A stretch of 64,000 nt of DNA, from assembly GCF_000173075.1 (NCBI RefSeq), contig NZ_ABVL01000013.1, forward strand, positions 124,001 through 188,000. The letters run 5' to 3'. Below are positions 17,112 to 26,947 of the stretch, one piece after another. Below the pieces are notes generated by a model that had not been told where the DNA came from, made no database searches, and worked only from the letters and a program-made list of their open reading frames with translations. The DNA is from Chthoniobacter flavus Ellin428. Its GTDB lineage: Bacteria; Verrucomicrobiota; Verrucomicrobiia; Chthoniobacterales; Chthoniobacteraceae. The stretch's first letter is position 1, and each line of letters opens with the position of its first letter. A program made the position numbers and the translations under genes.

Positions 17112-18698
17112 ATGGCAGATCGTCTTACACTCGGCCTCGACTTCGGTACGGAATCCGTTCGAGCACTGCTCGTCGATCTGCGAGGGCGCGAACACGCTTC
17201 CGCCGTCGCGAAATATCAGCATGGGCAGATCATCGAGACCCTGCCCGGCTCGCCGAAGAAACTGCCGCCGCTTTACGCGCTGCAGCACCCGCAAGATTGG
17301 ATCGACTCCGCGGCCAGGGCCACGCGCCGCGCCTTGCGCACCGCTGGAGCGAAAGCCACCGACGTCATCGGCCTCGGCGTGGATTTCACGAGCTGCACGA
17401 TGTTGCCGGCATTGCGCGACGGCACGCCGCTCTGCCTCGTCGAGCGTTTCGCGCGCGAGCCGTTGGCCTGGCCGAAGTTGTGGAAACATCACGGCGCGCA
17501 GGCCCAGACGGAGCGGATCAATCGGGTCGCCCGCGAGCGTGGAGAGAACTTTCTCGCGCGTTACGGCGGAGCCATCGGACTGGAATGGTTCTTTCCGAAA
17601 ATGCTCGAGACGCTGGAACACGCGCCGCGCGTTTTCAAAGCCGCGGAAGTGTGGCTGGAGGCCGGCGATTGGTTCGTCTGGCAGCTCGTCGGCGGTGATG
17701 CCACTACGCTGCCGCGCTCGACCTGCCAGGCGGGATACAAAGGTATGTGGAGCGCCGATGGCGGTTACCCGAGTGAGGATTTTCTCCGCGCGCTCCATCC
17801 CGATTTTACCCGCGTCGTCAAAGACAAGATGCCGGGACGCTTGCTCGCTCCGGGTGTTTCGGCGGGTGGATTGAGCGTGGCAATGGCCAAACGACTGGGA
17901 CTGCGCGAAGGCACGCCCGTCAGCGCCGCCATCATCGATGCCCACGCCGGCGTCCCGGGCGCGGGCGCGGCGGAACCGGGCACCTTTGTCATGGTTCTCG
18001 GCACGAGTTCCTGCCACATGCTCAATAGCGTCGAGGAACGTTTCGTTCCCGGGGTCGCGGGCATCGTGCGCGATGGCATTCTGCCGGGATTCGTCGGCTA
18101 CGAGACCGGACAGGCGGCGGTGGGCGATGCCTTCGATTGGTTGCGCCGCCTCGCCGGCCAGCGAGACCTGCGGCTACTCTCGCAACAAGCCGCCGCGCTC
18201 GCTCCCGGCGCGGATGGCGTGCTCTGTCTCGACTGGCTGAACGGCTGCCGCACTCCGCTCATGGACGGCTCGCTCACCGGCGCCTTTACCGGTCTCACCC
18301 TGCATCACACGCCTGCGCATCTCTATCGCGCGCTGCTCGAAGCCTCGGCCTTCGGCGTGCGCTGGATCGTCGATCTTCTTCGCGAACATGGTGTGCCGGT
18401 GAATCGTTTCGTCGCCACTGGAGGCCTGCCGCATCACAACCCGTTGGTCGTCGAGGTCTATGCGGACGTCCTCGGCGCACCAATCACCGTGCATCCGTGC
18501 AAAAACGGCCCCGCGCTCGGAGCCGCCATCCTCGGCGCGCTCGCCGCAGGCGCTTTCCCGTCGCCAAACGCCGCCATCCGCGCGATGGCCACGGCCAGAT
18601 CCGCGTCGGTCGTCAAGCCGCAGCGCTCCCATCGTTCCGCCTACGACGAACTCTACATCCGCTACCGCGAACTCGCGTCGCATTTTTCATCCCCATGA
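17112..18698 (+). CDS. FGGY-family carbohydrate kinase (ribulokinase-like)
   Basis: A 528-residue kinase of the FGGY/ASKHA fold that phosphorylates a keto-sugar with ATP. The N-terminal phosphate loop GLDFGTESVRALLVDLRG (residues 8-25) and GVDFTSCTMLPAL near residue 93 closely match bacterial ribulokinases (AraB type). DAHAGVPGAGAAEPGTFVMVLGTSSCHML near 278 and GGLPHHNPLVVEVYADVL near 437 are the C-terminal nucleotide-binding motifs. The stop overlaps the isomerase start (ATGA at 18695), so kinase and isomerase form a pair. The substrate could be L-ribulose, L-fuculose or a similar ketose. Confidence 0.85.
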   Translation: MADRLTLGLDFGTESVRALLVDLRGREHASAVAKYQHGQIIETLPGSPKKLPPLYALQHPQDWIDSAARATRRALRTAGAKATDVIGLGVDFTSCTMLPALRDGTPLCLVERFAREPLAWPKLWKHHGAQAQTERINRVARERGENFLARYGGAIGLEWFFPKMLETLEHAPRVFKAAEVWLEAGDWFVWQLVGGDATTLPRSTCQAGYKGMWSADGGYPSEDFLRALHPDFTRVVKDKMPGRLLAPGVSAGGLSVAMAKRLGLREGTPVSAAIIDAHAGVPGAGAAEPGTFVMVLGTSSCHMLNSVEERFVPGVAGIVRDGILPGFVGYETGQAAVGDAFDWLRRLAGQRDLRLLSQQAAALAPGADGVLCLDWLNGCRTPLMDGSLTGAFTGLTLHHTPAHLYRALLEASAFGVRWIVDLLREHGVPVNRFVATGGLPHHNPLVVEVYADVLGAPITVHPCKNGPALGAAILGALAAGAFPSPNAAIRAMATARSASVVKPQRSHRSAYDELYIRYRELASHFSSP

Positions 18699-20317
18699 AG
18701 CCAGCCGCCCGACTCAGACCCAAGACCGCCTACCTGATCGCCAGCGGCGATCTTCGGCCCAGCGCCAATCGCGTTTGCTGGCCGGCGCAGCAGAAGATGG
18801 AAGCGGCCCTCGCCAAAGCCCTTTCTGCCCAAGGCTGGAAGATCCAGCGCGCCCACCCAGTCGATCGCGCGGCGGGTCACGGCTTCATCGATTCGCAGAA
18901 GATGGGCATGGCCGTGTTTCGCGACATCGACCCGGACGCCCCACTGATCGTCGCCGAGGCGGTGTGGCAATATTCCCATCACGTCCTCGCCGGGCTGACC
19001 ACACATCGCGGGCCGATTCTCACCGTGGCGAACTGGAGCGGTCAATGGCCGGGCCTCGTCGGTCTGCTCAATCTCAATGCCTCGCTCACCAAAGCCGGGG
19101 TGCGCTATTCCACCCTCTGGAGCGAGACGTTCACCGATGGCTTCTTCCAAGCCGGTCTCCAGGAATGGATCACCACCGGCGCGGTCACCCACGATCAATC
19201 CCACGTGCGCGATCTCGCGCTGCTCAAGATCCCGGCGGAAGACGAGCGCCTTGGTCGTGACTTCGCCCGCAAACTGCGCCGCGAGAAAGCGATTCTCGGC
19301 GTCTTCGATGAAGGCTGTATGGGAATGTTCAACGCCATCGTTCCCGACGAATTGCTGCACCCCACTGGGCTTTTCAAGGAACGCCTCAGCCAGTCGACGC
19401 TCTTCGCCACGATGCGCACGGTCAGCGATACCGAGGCCGATGGCGTAATCACGTGGCTAAAGAAGCGCGGATTGCAATTTCGCTTCGGCCCGAACGCGGA
19501 GACGGATCTCACCGAGGCCCAGTGCGCGAGCAGGCGAAGATGTATATCGCCGCGGTGCGACTCGCGGATGAATTCGGCTGCGCGGCCATCGGCATCCAAT
19601 ATCAGCAGGGGCTCAAAGACCTCGCGCCCGGCGAGCGATCTCGTGGAGGGCATGCTCAACAACGTCGACCGCCCACCCGTGAAGAGCGCCGATGGCCGGC
19701 GCGTGCTCTTCGAGGGGCCAGGCCTTGCCCCACTTCAATGAAGTGGATGAATGCGCCGGTCTCGATGGACTCGTGACCTATCGCCTCTGGCGCGAACTCG
19801 GTTTTGCGCCGGAAAATACGTTGCATGATCTACGCTGGGGCGCGGATTTGAGGGCGACTACGTCTGGGTGCTGCTCATCAGCGGAGCCGCGCCGCCAGCG
19901 CATTTCATCGGCGGATGGAAAGGCGCAAGCAGCGAGCGGCAGCCGCCGATGTATTTCCGTCTCGGCGGCGGCACGCTGAAAGGCGTGAGCAAGCCGGGGC
20001 ACATCGTCTGGAGCCGTGCGTTCATCAGTGGCGGGAAGCTGCATGCCGACCTGGGCGTAGCCGAAGTAGTAAAATTGCCCGAAGCCGAGACCGCGCGCCG
20101 TTGGCGTGAGACCACGCCGCAATGGCCGATCATGCACGCCGTTTTCAAGGGTGTCACTCGCGACCAGATGATGGCCCGGCACAAGTCGAACCACATCCAG
20201 GTGGTCTACGCGCCGAATGAGAAACAGGCCCGCCGCGCCGCGCGCATCAAGGCCACGGCCCTGGCTGAGCTGGGGCTCGAGGTCCACCTCTGCGGCAACG
20301 CACGGCTATTGGATTGA
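18695..20317 (+). pseudogene. L-fucose/L-arabinose-isomerase-like gene with four frameshifts
   Basis: The first ~275 residues are intact (GDLRPSANRVCWPAQQKME, LNLNASLTKAGVRYSTLWSE, GVFDEGCMGMFNAIV) and resemble the FucI/AraA isomerase family. After about 19520 the same protein continues only by changing frame four times: a missing base near 19521, an extra near 19631, an extra near 19720 and a missing base near 19849. The pieces read LADEFGCAAIGIQYQQG, DLVEGMLNNVDRPPVKS, HFNEVDECAGLDGLVTYRL and YVWVLLISGAAPPAHFIGG. The net shift is zero and no internal coding segment is lost. The enzyme would interconvert an aldose and ketose upstream of the coupled FGGY kinase. Either the gene is recently inactivated or this 330-bp stretch contains sequencing errors. 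Confidence 0.75.
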
Positions 20318-20545
20318 TCCCCCGTCGCATTCAAGGACAAGGAATTGGTACCAAATGAGCAGCTGGCAGGTTGTCTGGTTTTGCTCTGCCAAGCGAACAA
20401 GTGGGTAATAGAATTCGCGCCCAAACGAATCCATCATTTCAGGCCTATGATCCATCCTGCGGCTCATCCAAACCACCGGGCCAAAAGAAAGCGGATAGAG
20501 TAAGAGGGCGACCAGCATCGCTGATATGATATAAGTCGGCTTCAT
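20306..20545 (-). CDS. Small membrane protein of unknown function
   Basis: A 79-residue ORF with one clear N-terminal transmembrane segment (YIISAMLVALLLYPLSFGPVV) followed by a short soluble tail. ATG 20545 is chosen because it starts directly before the hydrophobic segment; an alternative ATG at 20560 adds five residues. It overlaps the isomerase end by 12 bases on the opposite strand. Small single-span proteins of this shape are common hypothetical genes in Verrucomicrobiota; no function can be assigned. Confidence 0.5.
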   Translation of the reverse strand: MKPTYIISAMLVALLLYPLSFGPVVWMSRRMDHRPEMMDSFGREFYYPLVRLAEQNQTTCQLLIWYQFLVLECDGGSIQ

Positions 20546-20688
20546 CGAGGGCGGCAGCATTGAATCATATCACTTTGGGCCTCATTAGCCAGAATGGTCT
20601 CAGTCCGGGTCTTCTACGCACCGCACAATCCGCTTGGAAATCCCTTTGCAGCCTCCCGTCTTCACGCCTAGTCTCCACGCCCTTACTT

Positions 20689-21885
<1,197 letters not shown>

Positions 21886-21901
21886 TGCCACGCGAGGTGT
21901 G

Positions 21902-24304
21902 ATGGATTCGACGTTTGTTCCGCCAGCGGTTCCGGATTACTCCCCCGGCCTGGCGGCGCCGACGCCGGAACCCGCACCGGCCGCGGAAATCGGCACGGTC
22001 AGCCTCATCCCGCCGCACGTTCTCGAGCGAATCGCCATCGGCCCCGTCGAGTCGTGGATCGTCGAGCGCCCGATCGATCTCGAAGCACGCAAGGAGGACG
22101 GCTCGAATCCAGTTTACCTGCTGGATGCGCAACACGATGCCGAACTGCAGGGGAGCTATCACCGCCACGTCCAGCGGCTGGATACGACGAAAGCCGTCAG
22201 CGAGGCAAGCCAGTGGCGATTAAATTTCGATCCCGCGACGGAACGACTCTTCATACACACCCTCATCGTGCGTCGCGGCGAACGCGTGGCGGAAAATGCG
22301 AAGCCGGAGCGCCTGCGCGTGTTGCAACGGGAGGAAGGCCTCGAATCCCAGACGCTCAACGGCCGCTTGACCGTGGTGGTGCTGCTGGAAGACGTGCGCG
22401 CGGGCGACATCCTCGACATCAGCTTCACCATCCATTCCCAGAATCGGATTTTTCCGACGCATTTCGCGCGGCTCGTCACCATTCCGAATTGGACGTTGCG
22501 CGACTTCCATTTGACCGTGCGCTTTCCCACCGGCCGGCCCATGCGGTGGAAGAGCAACGACGAAAAGCTCACGCCGATGATCGGCGAAGAGGCGGAAGCA
22601 ACCGAATGGTCCTGGCATCTCCACGACCAAGCGGGCCGCGAACCCGAGCGGAACGTGCCCGGCTGGCATTTCCAGCATCGCTGGATCCAATTGACCGACT
22701 TCACCTCGTGGGCCGAGGTGGTATCCGGCGTGGTCGCCGCCTGGCGGGAGGATTTGCAAAACCCGGAAGTGCTTCACCTGGTCGAGTCGATCGCCGCCGA
22801 AGTGGCGCCCCCCGCCCTGCGTGCCGAACGGGCGCTTACCTACTTGCAGGACGACATCCGCAACCTCAGCGACAGCACCGAGTTCGGAGGCCAGAACCCG
22901 ACTTCACCGGGCGTCATCCTCAAGCGGGGCTTCGGCGATTGTAAGGACAAATCCTTCGCCGCCGTCCATCTCCTCCGCCTCCTCGGCATCCCGGCGCGAC
23001 CGGTCCTGGTCAATACCGACCTCCGCCAGACGGTCGAGGAGTTCCTGCCCACGCCCAATGTTTTCAACCACGCCATCGTCGAATTCGAAATCGACGGCCG
23101 CCGCCGCTGGCTGGACACGACCCAAACGCTGCAGGGCGGATCGGTGCTTTCGCGCCCCATGGCGCAATTCAGGCTCGGCCTGCCGCTCGGTCCCGGCGTG
23201 GAAGACCTGGAGTCGATTCCCACGGACGAATCGAGCGATCGCACGGAGCTGAAAGAAACTTTCTACCTCGATACCACCGGACGATCCTCGACCCTGCGCG
23301 TGCAGGTCATTGCCACCGGTCGTGACGCGGAAAAGTGGCGCCGCGGTCTCGCCCACGACGGGGTGGAGGTTTTCGCGCGCCAGCGGGAATTCTTTTACCA
23401 ACAACTCTTCCCCGGCGCGCATCGCCTCGGGAAAGTCGAATGGCACGACGATCGCGAAAATAACGAACTGGTCTTCGGAGAGGCTTTCGAACTGCGGTCG
23501 GTCCTCTTTCCGATCGTCAGTGGGGAGGAGCGAGCCTTCCTCTTTCGCTTCCGCGCCCATGCCATCCAGGCCGTGCTCGGTTTGTTCGAATCCGGCAGGC
23601 GCCGCCACCCGTGGGAGATGCCTTTCCCCTGCCGTGTCCGGCATACCATCGAGATCGAATCCTCCGGACTGCCGCTGAATCTGGTCCGCCCGGCGCAGGT
23701 CGACGCGAAGGCCTTCCGCTTTTCCTGCCACGGCCAGCAGCGGCCGGGCTTTGCCTCCATCACCTTTCTCGCGCAGATCCTCGCCGATCACGTGCCGACG
23801 TGGGAATTCGAAGTACACAAGCAAAAGATCGGCGAGGTGTGGCCGTCCACGATCATGACCGGGCAATTGCCGCCCAGCTCAGTCGTGCCTTGGAAGGCGC
23901 GCTCGCACGAAAATCTGCTCCCGCGCAGGGGCACCCGTGCGACTTCATCTTCTCCACAGTCGCCCGACGAGGCCGGTCTCTCCGCCCTGCCTATCGAAGC
24001 GGCACCGGCGCTGACTTCGCGCGCCCAGCGGGAGAGAGGAAACCTCGTCCCGCGCGAGGAAAAATCCGGACGAGCGAGTGAACCCACCCACGGCCGCGAC
24101 CGTGGACCAGTCCTTCGCCCGAATCCCTCTGCCACACCTCCGCCACTTCCCGATTCCGCCTTGCGCGAAAGCAGTTCCCGGCGGCGACGTGGCAGCCGGC
24201 GGCGGCATCGGCGCCAGGAGCACGGCATCCTTTTCTGGATCGGCACGATCATTGGGGGATTCATCCTGCTGGCGATGCTCCATTTCCTATTGCACGCAAA
24301 GTGA
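21902..24304 (+). CDS. DUF3857/transglutaminase-like protein with C-terminal membrane anchor
   Basis: An 800-residue protein. Residues ~20-290 match a DUF3857-type beta region. Residues ~300-420 are a transglutaminase-like cysteine protease fold with a complete triad: Cys in GFGDCKDKSFAAV near 346, His in VFNHAIVEFEIDG near 383 and Asp in RRWLDTTQ near 397. A low-complexity basic linker leads to one C-terminal transmembrane segment (ILFWIGTIIGGFILLAMLHFLL), so the bulk probably faces one side of the membrane as a tail-anchored protein. No signal peptide is visible. The reaction and substrate are unknown. It starts 16 bases after trpB (ATG 21902; GTG 21899 is an alternative). Confidence 0.75.
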   Translation: MDSTFVPPAVPDYSPGLAAPTPEPAPAAEIGTVSLIPPHVLERIAIGPVESWIVERPIDLEARKEDGSNPVYLLDAQHDAELQGSYHRHVQRLDTTKAVSEASQWRLNFDPATERLFIHTLIVRRGERVAENAKPERLRVLQREEGLESQTLNGRLTVVVLLEDVRAGDILDISFTIHSQNRIFPTHFARLVTIPNWTLRDFHLTVRFPTGRPMRWKSNDEKLTPMIGEEAEATEWSWHLHDQAGREPERNVPGWHFQHRWIQLTDFTSWAEVVSGVVAAWREDLQNPEVLHLVESIAAEVAPPALRAERALTYLQDDIRNLSDSTEFGGQNPTSPGVILKRGFGDCKDKSFAAVHLLRLLGIPARPVLVNTDLRQTVEEFLPTPNVFNHAIVEFEIDGRRRWLDTTQTLQGGSVLSRPMAQFRLGLPLGPGVEDLESIPTDESSDRTELKETFYLDTTGRSSTLRVQVIATGRDAEKWRRGLAHDGVEVFARQREFFYQQLFPGAHRLGKVEWHDDRENNELVFGEAFELRSVLFPIVSGEERAFLFRFRAHAIQAVLGLFESGRRRHPWEMPFPCRVRHTIEIESSGLPLNLVRPAQVDAKAFRFSCHGQQRPGFASITFLAQILADHVPTWEFEVHKQKIGEVWPSTIMTGQLPPSSVVPWKARSHENLLPRRGTRATSSSPQSPDEAGLSALPIEAAPALTSRAQRERGNLVPREEKSGRASEPTHGRDRGPVLRPNPSATPPPLPDSALRESSSRRRRGSRRRHRRQEHGILFWIGTIIGGFILLAMLHFLLHAK

Positions 24305-24342
24305 GCTTCCTATCCCCCACCGTTCGCCGTTAAACAAAGCCT

Positions 24343-25221
24343 ATGAGAAGCATGACCGGCTATGGCCGGGGCCAAAGCTCGCAAAACGGCAGCAAGATCA
24401 GCGTCGAACTCAACTCCGTGAACCGGAAGCAGAGCGACGTGGTCGTGACGCTGCCCCGCGAGCTCACCGAACTGGAACCGCGCGTGCGCGATGTCATCAA
24501 CGCCCAGGTATCGCGCGGCCGACTCAATGTCGTCATCGCCGCGCATCACACCGCCAGGCCGGCCAACGCCGCCCTGGCGCTCGATACCAATCTCGCGCGG
24601 ATCTACTACCGGGCGATGGTTGACTTGCAGAAGGAGCTCAATGCCGCCGGCGAGATCAGTATCGACACCGTGCTGCGCGCCCCCGGCGTCCTGCGCATGC
24701 CGGAGGAAGAAGTTTCGATCGATGACATGTGGCCGCCGGTGGAAAGCGCGTTGAAGGAAGCGCTCGCCGACTTGGTCAAAATGCGGGAGCGCGAAGGCAA
24801 ACACCTCGCCAAGGATCTCATCCATCGTCTCAAGATCGTCCGCGAATCCGTGCGCAAGATCCGCACGCTGCAGCCCGGGGTCCTCAAGCGCCATCGCCAA
24901 TCGCTGCACGAGCGCATCCAAAAAGCGGGCGTCGATCTCCCCGTCGACGACGAGCGCCTGGTGAAGGAAGTGATCTTCTTCGCCGACAAATCGGACATAT
25001 CCGAGGAATTGACCCGTCTCGACAGCCATTTCGCCCAGTTCGCCCATCACCTGCGCAAGAATGAACCCGTCGGCCGCACGCTCGAGTTCATGTGCCAGGA
25101 GATCGGCCGCGAATTCAATACCCTTGGCGCCAAGGCCAACGATGTGGACATTTCCCAGCTCGTGGTCACGTGCAAAGCCGAGATGGAAAAAATCCGCGAA
25201 CAGATTCAGAACATTGAATAA
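24343..25221 (+). CDS. yicC: YicC family endoribonuclease
   Basis: A 292-residue protein with the YicC signature at the very start (MRSMTGYGRG) followed by ISVELNSVNRKQSDV, and a C-terminal DUF1732-like region with EEITRLDSHFAQF-type and GRTLEFMCQEIGREFNTLGAKAND motifs. YicC-family proteins are endoribonucleases acting on sRNA/mRNA. The gene precedes gmk and coaC, the order common in bacteria, which supports the assignment. Confidence 0.93.
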   Translation: MRSMTGYGRGQSSQNGSKISVELNSVNRKQSDVVVTLPRELTELEPRVRDVINAQVSRGRLNVVIAAHHTARPANAALALDTNLARIYYRAMVDLQKELNAAGEISIDTVLRAPGVLRMPEEEVSIDDMWPPVESALKEALADLVKMREREGKHLAKDLIHRLKIVRESVRKIRTLQPGVLKRHRQSLHERIQKAGVDLPVDDERLVKEVIFFADKSDISEELTRLDSHFAQFAHHLRKNEPVGRTLEFMCQEIGREFNTLGAKANDVDISQLVVTCKAEMEKIREQIQNIE

Positions 25222-25237
25222 CGACCAATCCTCTTCC

Positions 25238-25867
25238 GTGGAGACCCCGGCCCCTTCCCGCCAATTCCGGCGCCTCGGCATCCTCTTCGTCGTCTCGGCT
25301 CCCTCGGGCGCCGGCAAGAGCACGCTGCTCAATGCCCTGCGCCAGACGCCGGATTTCGTCTACTCCGTCTCCTACACCACGCGCCAGCCGCGCCCGGGTG
25401 AGGTGAATGGCGAGGACTACCACTTCGTGAGCATGGAGGAATTCGAACAGCGCCTGGCCGGCGACGAGTTCCTCGAGCACGCGCAGGTGCACGGCAACTA
25501 CTACGGCACGCTGCGGAGCGCGGTGATCGAGCAATTGCACGACGGCGTGGACGTGCTCATCGACATCGACGTGCAGGGCGCCCAGCAGATTCGCTCCGAC
25601 GGCAACCCGGCGATCAGCGATGCCGTGGCCGATATCTTCATCATGCCGCCGAGCCTGGAGGAATTGCGCCGCCGCCTGAACAAGCGCGGCACCGAGACCT
25701 CCGAGCAGATCGAAACCCGCCTGCACAACGCCGCCACCGAGATGGAAGCCTGGCACGCCTATCGGTACACCATCATCAGCGGCTCCGTGGAGGAAGACCT
25801 GCAAAAGTTCCGCGCCATCATGCGCGCCGAGCGGTATCTCAGCCACCGGATGGTCCTCACGCCATGA
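25238..25867 (+). CDS. gmk: Guanylate kinase
   Basis: A ~209-residue kinase converting GMP to GDP with ATP. The P-loop SAPSGAGKSTLL is near residue 19. The GMP-binding region YTTRQPRPGEVNGEDYHFV follows, with HGNYYGTLRSAV, a VLIDIDVQGAQQI Walker B-like strand and RRRLNKRGTE. No ATG lies near the N-terminus: GTG 25238 gives a normal length, while TTG 25214 overlaps the yicC stop and would add eight residues; the choice is uncertain. The stop overlaps coaC (ATGA at 25864). rpoZ, often between gmk and coaBC in other bacteria, is absent. Confidence 0.93.
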   Translation: METPAPSRQFRRLGILFVVSAPSGAGKSTLLNALRQTPDFVYSVSYTTRQPRPGEVNGEDYHFVSMEEFEQRLAGDEFLEHAQVHGNYYGTLRSAVIEQLHDGVDVLIDIDVQGAQQIRSDGNPAISDAVADIFIMPPSLEELRRRLNKRGTETSEQIETRLHNAATEMEAWHAYRYTIISGSVEEDLQKFRAIMRAERYLSHRMVLTP

Positions 25868-26412
25868 GCGCCCCCGTCGTCGTTGTCGGAGTCACCGGGT
25901 CGATCGCCGCCTATAAGGCCGCCGATCTCGTGAGCAAGCTGGTGAAGCGCGGCTTCGAAGTGCACGTCGCCATGACCCACGGCGCGCAGGAGTTCGTCAC
26001 CCCGCTCACCTTCCAGACGCTCTCGCGAAATCCGGTGATCACGAGCGTCTTCGACGACCAGCGCGACTGGAAACCGGGGCACATCGACCTCGCTGACCGC
26101 GCGAATCTCCTCCTCATCGCGCCCGCCACCGCGAACATCCTCGCCGAACTCGCGCATGGACTCGCGGGCAATCCCATCGGTGAGATCGCGCTCGCCACGC
26201 TCGCGCCGGTGCTCGTCGCGCCGGCGATGAATGGCAAGATGTGGCAGCACGCGGCGACGCAGGACAACGTGAAGTTGTTGCGCTCGCGCGGTGTGGAATT
26301 CATCGGACCGGAGGAAGGAATTCTCGCGTGCGGGTACGAAGGACTCGGTCGTTTGTGGAATGTCGACGACATCGTCGAACGCGTTGCGCACATCATCGCG
26401 CAAAAAAAATAG
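25864..26412 (+). CDS. coaC: Phosphopantothenoylcysteine decarboxylase, stand-alone CoaC
   Basis: A 182-residue flavoprotein of coenzyme A biosynthesis that decarboxylates 4'-phosphopantothenoylcysteine using FMN. Features include GVTGSIAAYKAADLVSKL at the N-terminus, MTHGAQEFVTPLTFQTLS with the active-site His region, the PAMNGKMWQHAATQDNV substrate motif with its conserved Asn, and an ACGYEGLGRL loop. Only the CoaC half is present; the CoaB synthetase domain that is often fused is absent here and must lie elsewhere. It is coupled to gmk by a 4-bp overlap. Confidence 0.92.
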   Translation: MSAPVVVVGVTGSIAAYKAADLVSKLVKRGFEVHVAMTHGAQEFVTPLTFQTLSRNPVITSVFDDQRDWKPGHIDLADRANLLLIAPATANILAELAHGLAGNPIGEIALATLAPVLVAPAMNGKMWQHAATQDNVKLLRSRGVEFIGPEEGILACGYEGLGRLWNVDDIVERVAHIIAQKK

Positions 26413-26733
26413 CAAAAATTTTCCGCGCGCAAAAATCGCGTGAAGTGCGCGCGCACGATCGCGCGGAGAAAATTTGCGGGTCACTCGCGAAGCCGCATAA
26501 ACACACGCGTCGCGCGCGATGCGTGTTGCGCTTCAGGAAAAATTTCACGCCCGCTTTTGCATCGCGAGTCACGCGCGAAACGATAATTTCGCGACGCGTG
26601 CAAGAAAAAATTCGTTGACGGTTTGCTTCAACTTCATTACCCACTCACCAACGCAACCGAGTGATGTATCTCATCAACCACTCAACCAAATTTCCTGCGA
26701 ACCGCACCTGCGGATTGAAAGGGGGGATTATCA
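26413..26733 (+). promoter_or_regulatory. CGCG-dense intergenic region and leader of the histone-like gene
   Basis: This 321-bp region has no convincing gene. The first 200 bases are unusually rich in CGCG/GCGC and contain imperfect inverted segments (AAAATTTTCCGCGCG near 26415 against GCGCGGAGAAAATTT near 26461) that could end the coaC transcript. A possible promoter is TTGACG at 26615-26620 with TACCCA 17 bases further on, leaving a leader of about 90 bases. A strong purine-rich ribosome-binding site (GAAAGGGGGG, near 26717) precedes the histone-like ATG. The promoter call is tentative. Confidence 0.35.
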
Positions 26734-26859
26734 ATGGCGACTAAAAAACCTGCTGCAAAAAAGCCCGCGAAGAAGCTTGCTGCCAAGAAGCCTGCTGCCA
26801 AGAAGACGGCGGCCAAGAAAGCTGCTCCGAAGAAGAAGGCTGCTGCTAAGAAAAAGTAA
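26734..26859 (+). CDS. Lys/Ala-rich histone H1-like DNA-binding protein (41 aa)
   Basis: The ORF encodes 41 residues made only of Met, Ala, Thr, Lys, Pro and Leu, in AAKKPAAKK-type repeats with about 45% Lys. This matches the C-terminal tail of histone H1 and small bacterial nucleoid proteins of the Hc1/H1-like type found in several PVC bacteria. It has a strong ribosome-binding site and its own Rho-independent terminator, so it is probably an abundantly expressed single-gene unit. The expected role is charge-based binding and compaction of DNA (or RNA). It is too short for most gene finders. Confidence 0.85.
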   Translation: MATKKPAAKKPAKKLAAKKPAAKKTAAKKAAPKKKAAAKKK

Positions 26860-26881
26860 GCAGATCCCTGCAACTTAAACG

Positions 26882-26918
26882 AACGGGAGGAGAATTCATT
26901 TCTCCTCCCGTTTCGTTT
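26882..26918 (+). terminator. Rho-independent terminator of the histone-like gene
   Basis: A 12-bp perfect stem (ACGGGAGGAGAA at 26883-26894 with TTCTCCTCCCGT at 26900-26911), extended by one A-T pair, encloses a 5-base loop and is followed by TTTCGTTTT. It ends the transcript 23 bases after the stop codon. Confidence 0.9.
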
Positions 26919-26947
26919 TGTGGAAGATGCCGGGCTCACCATTTTCC

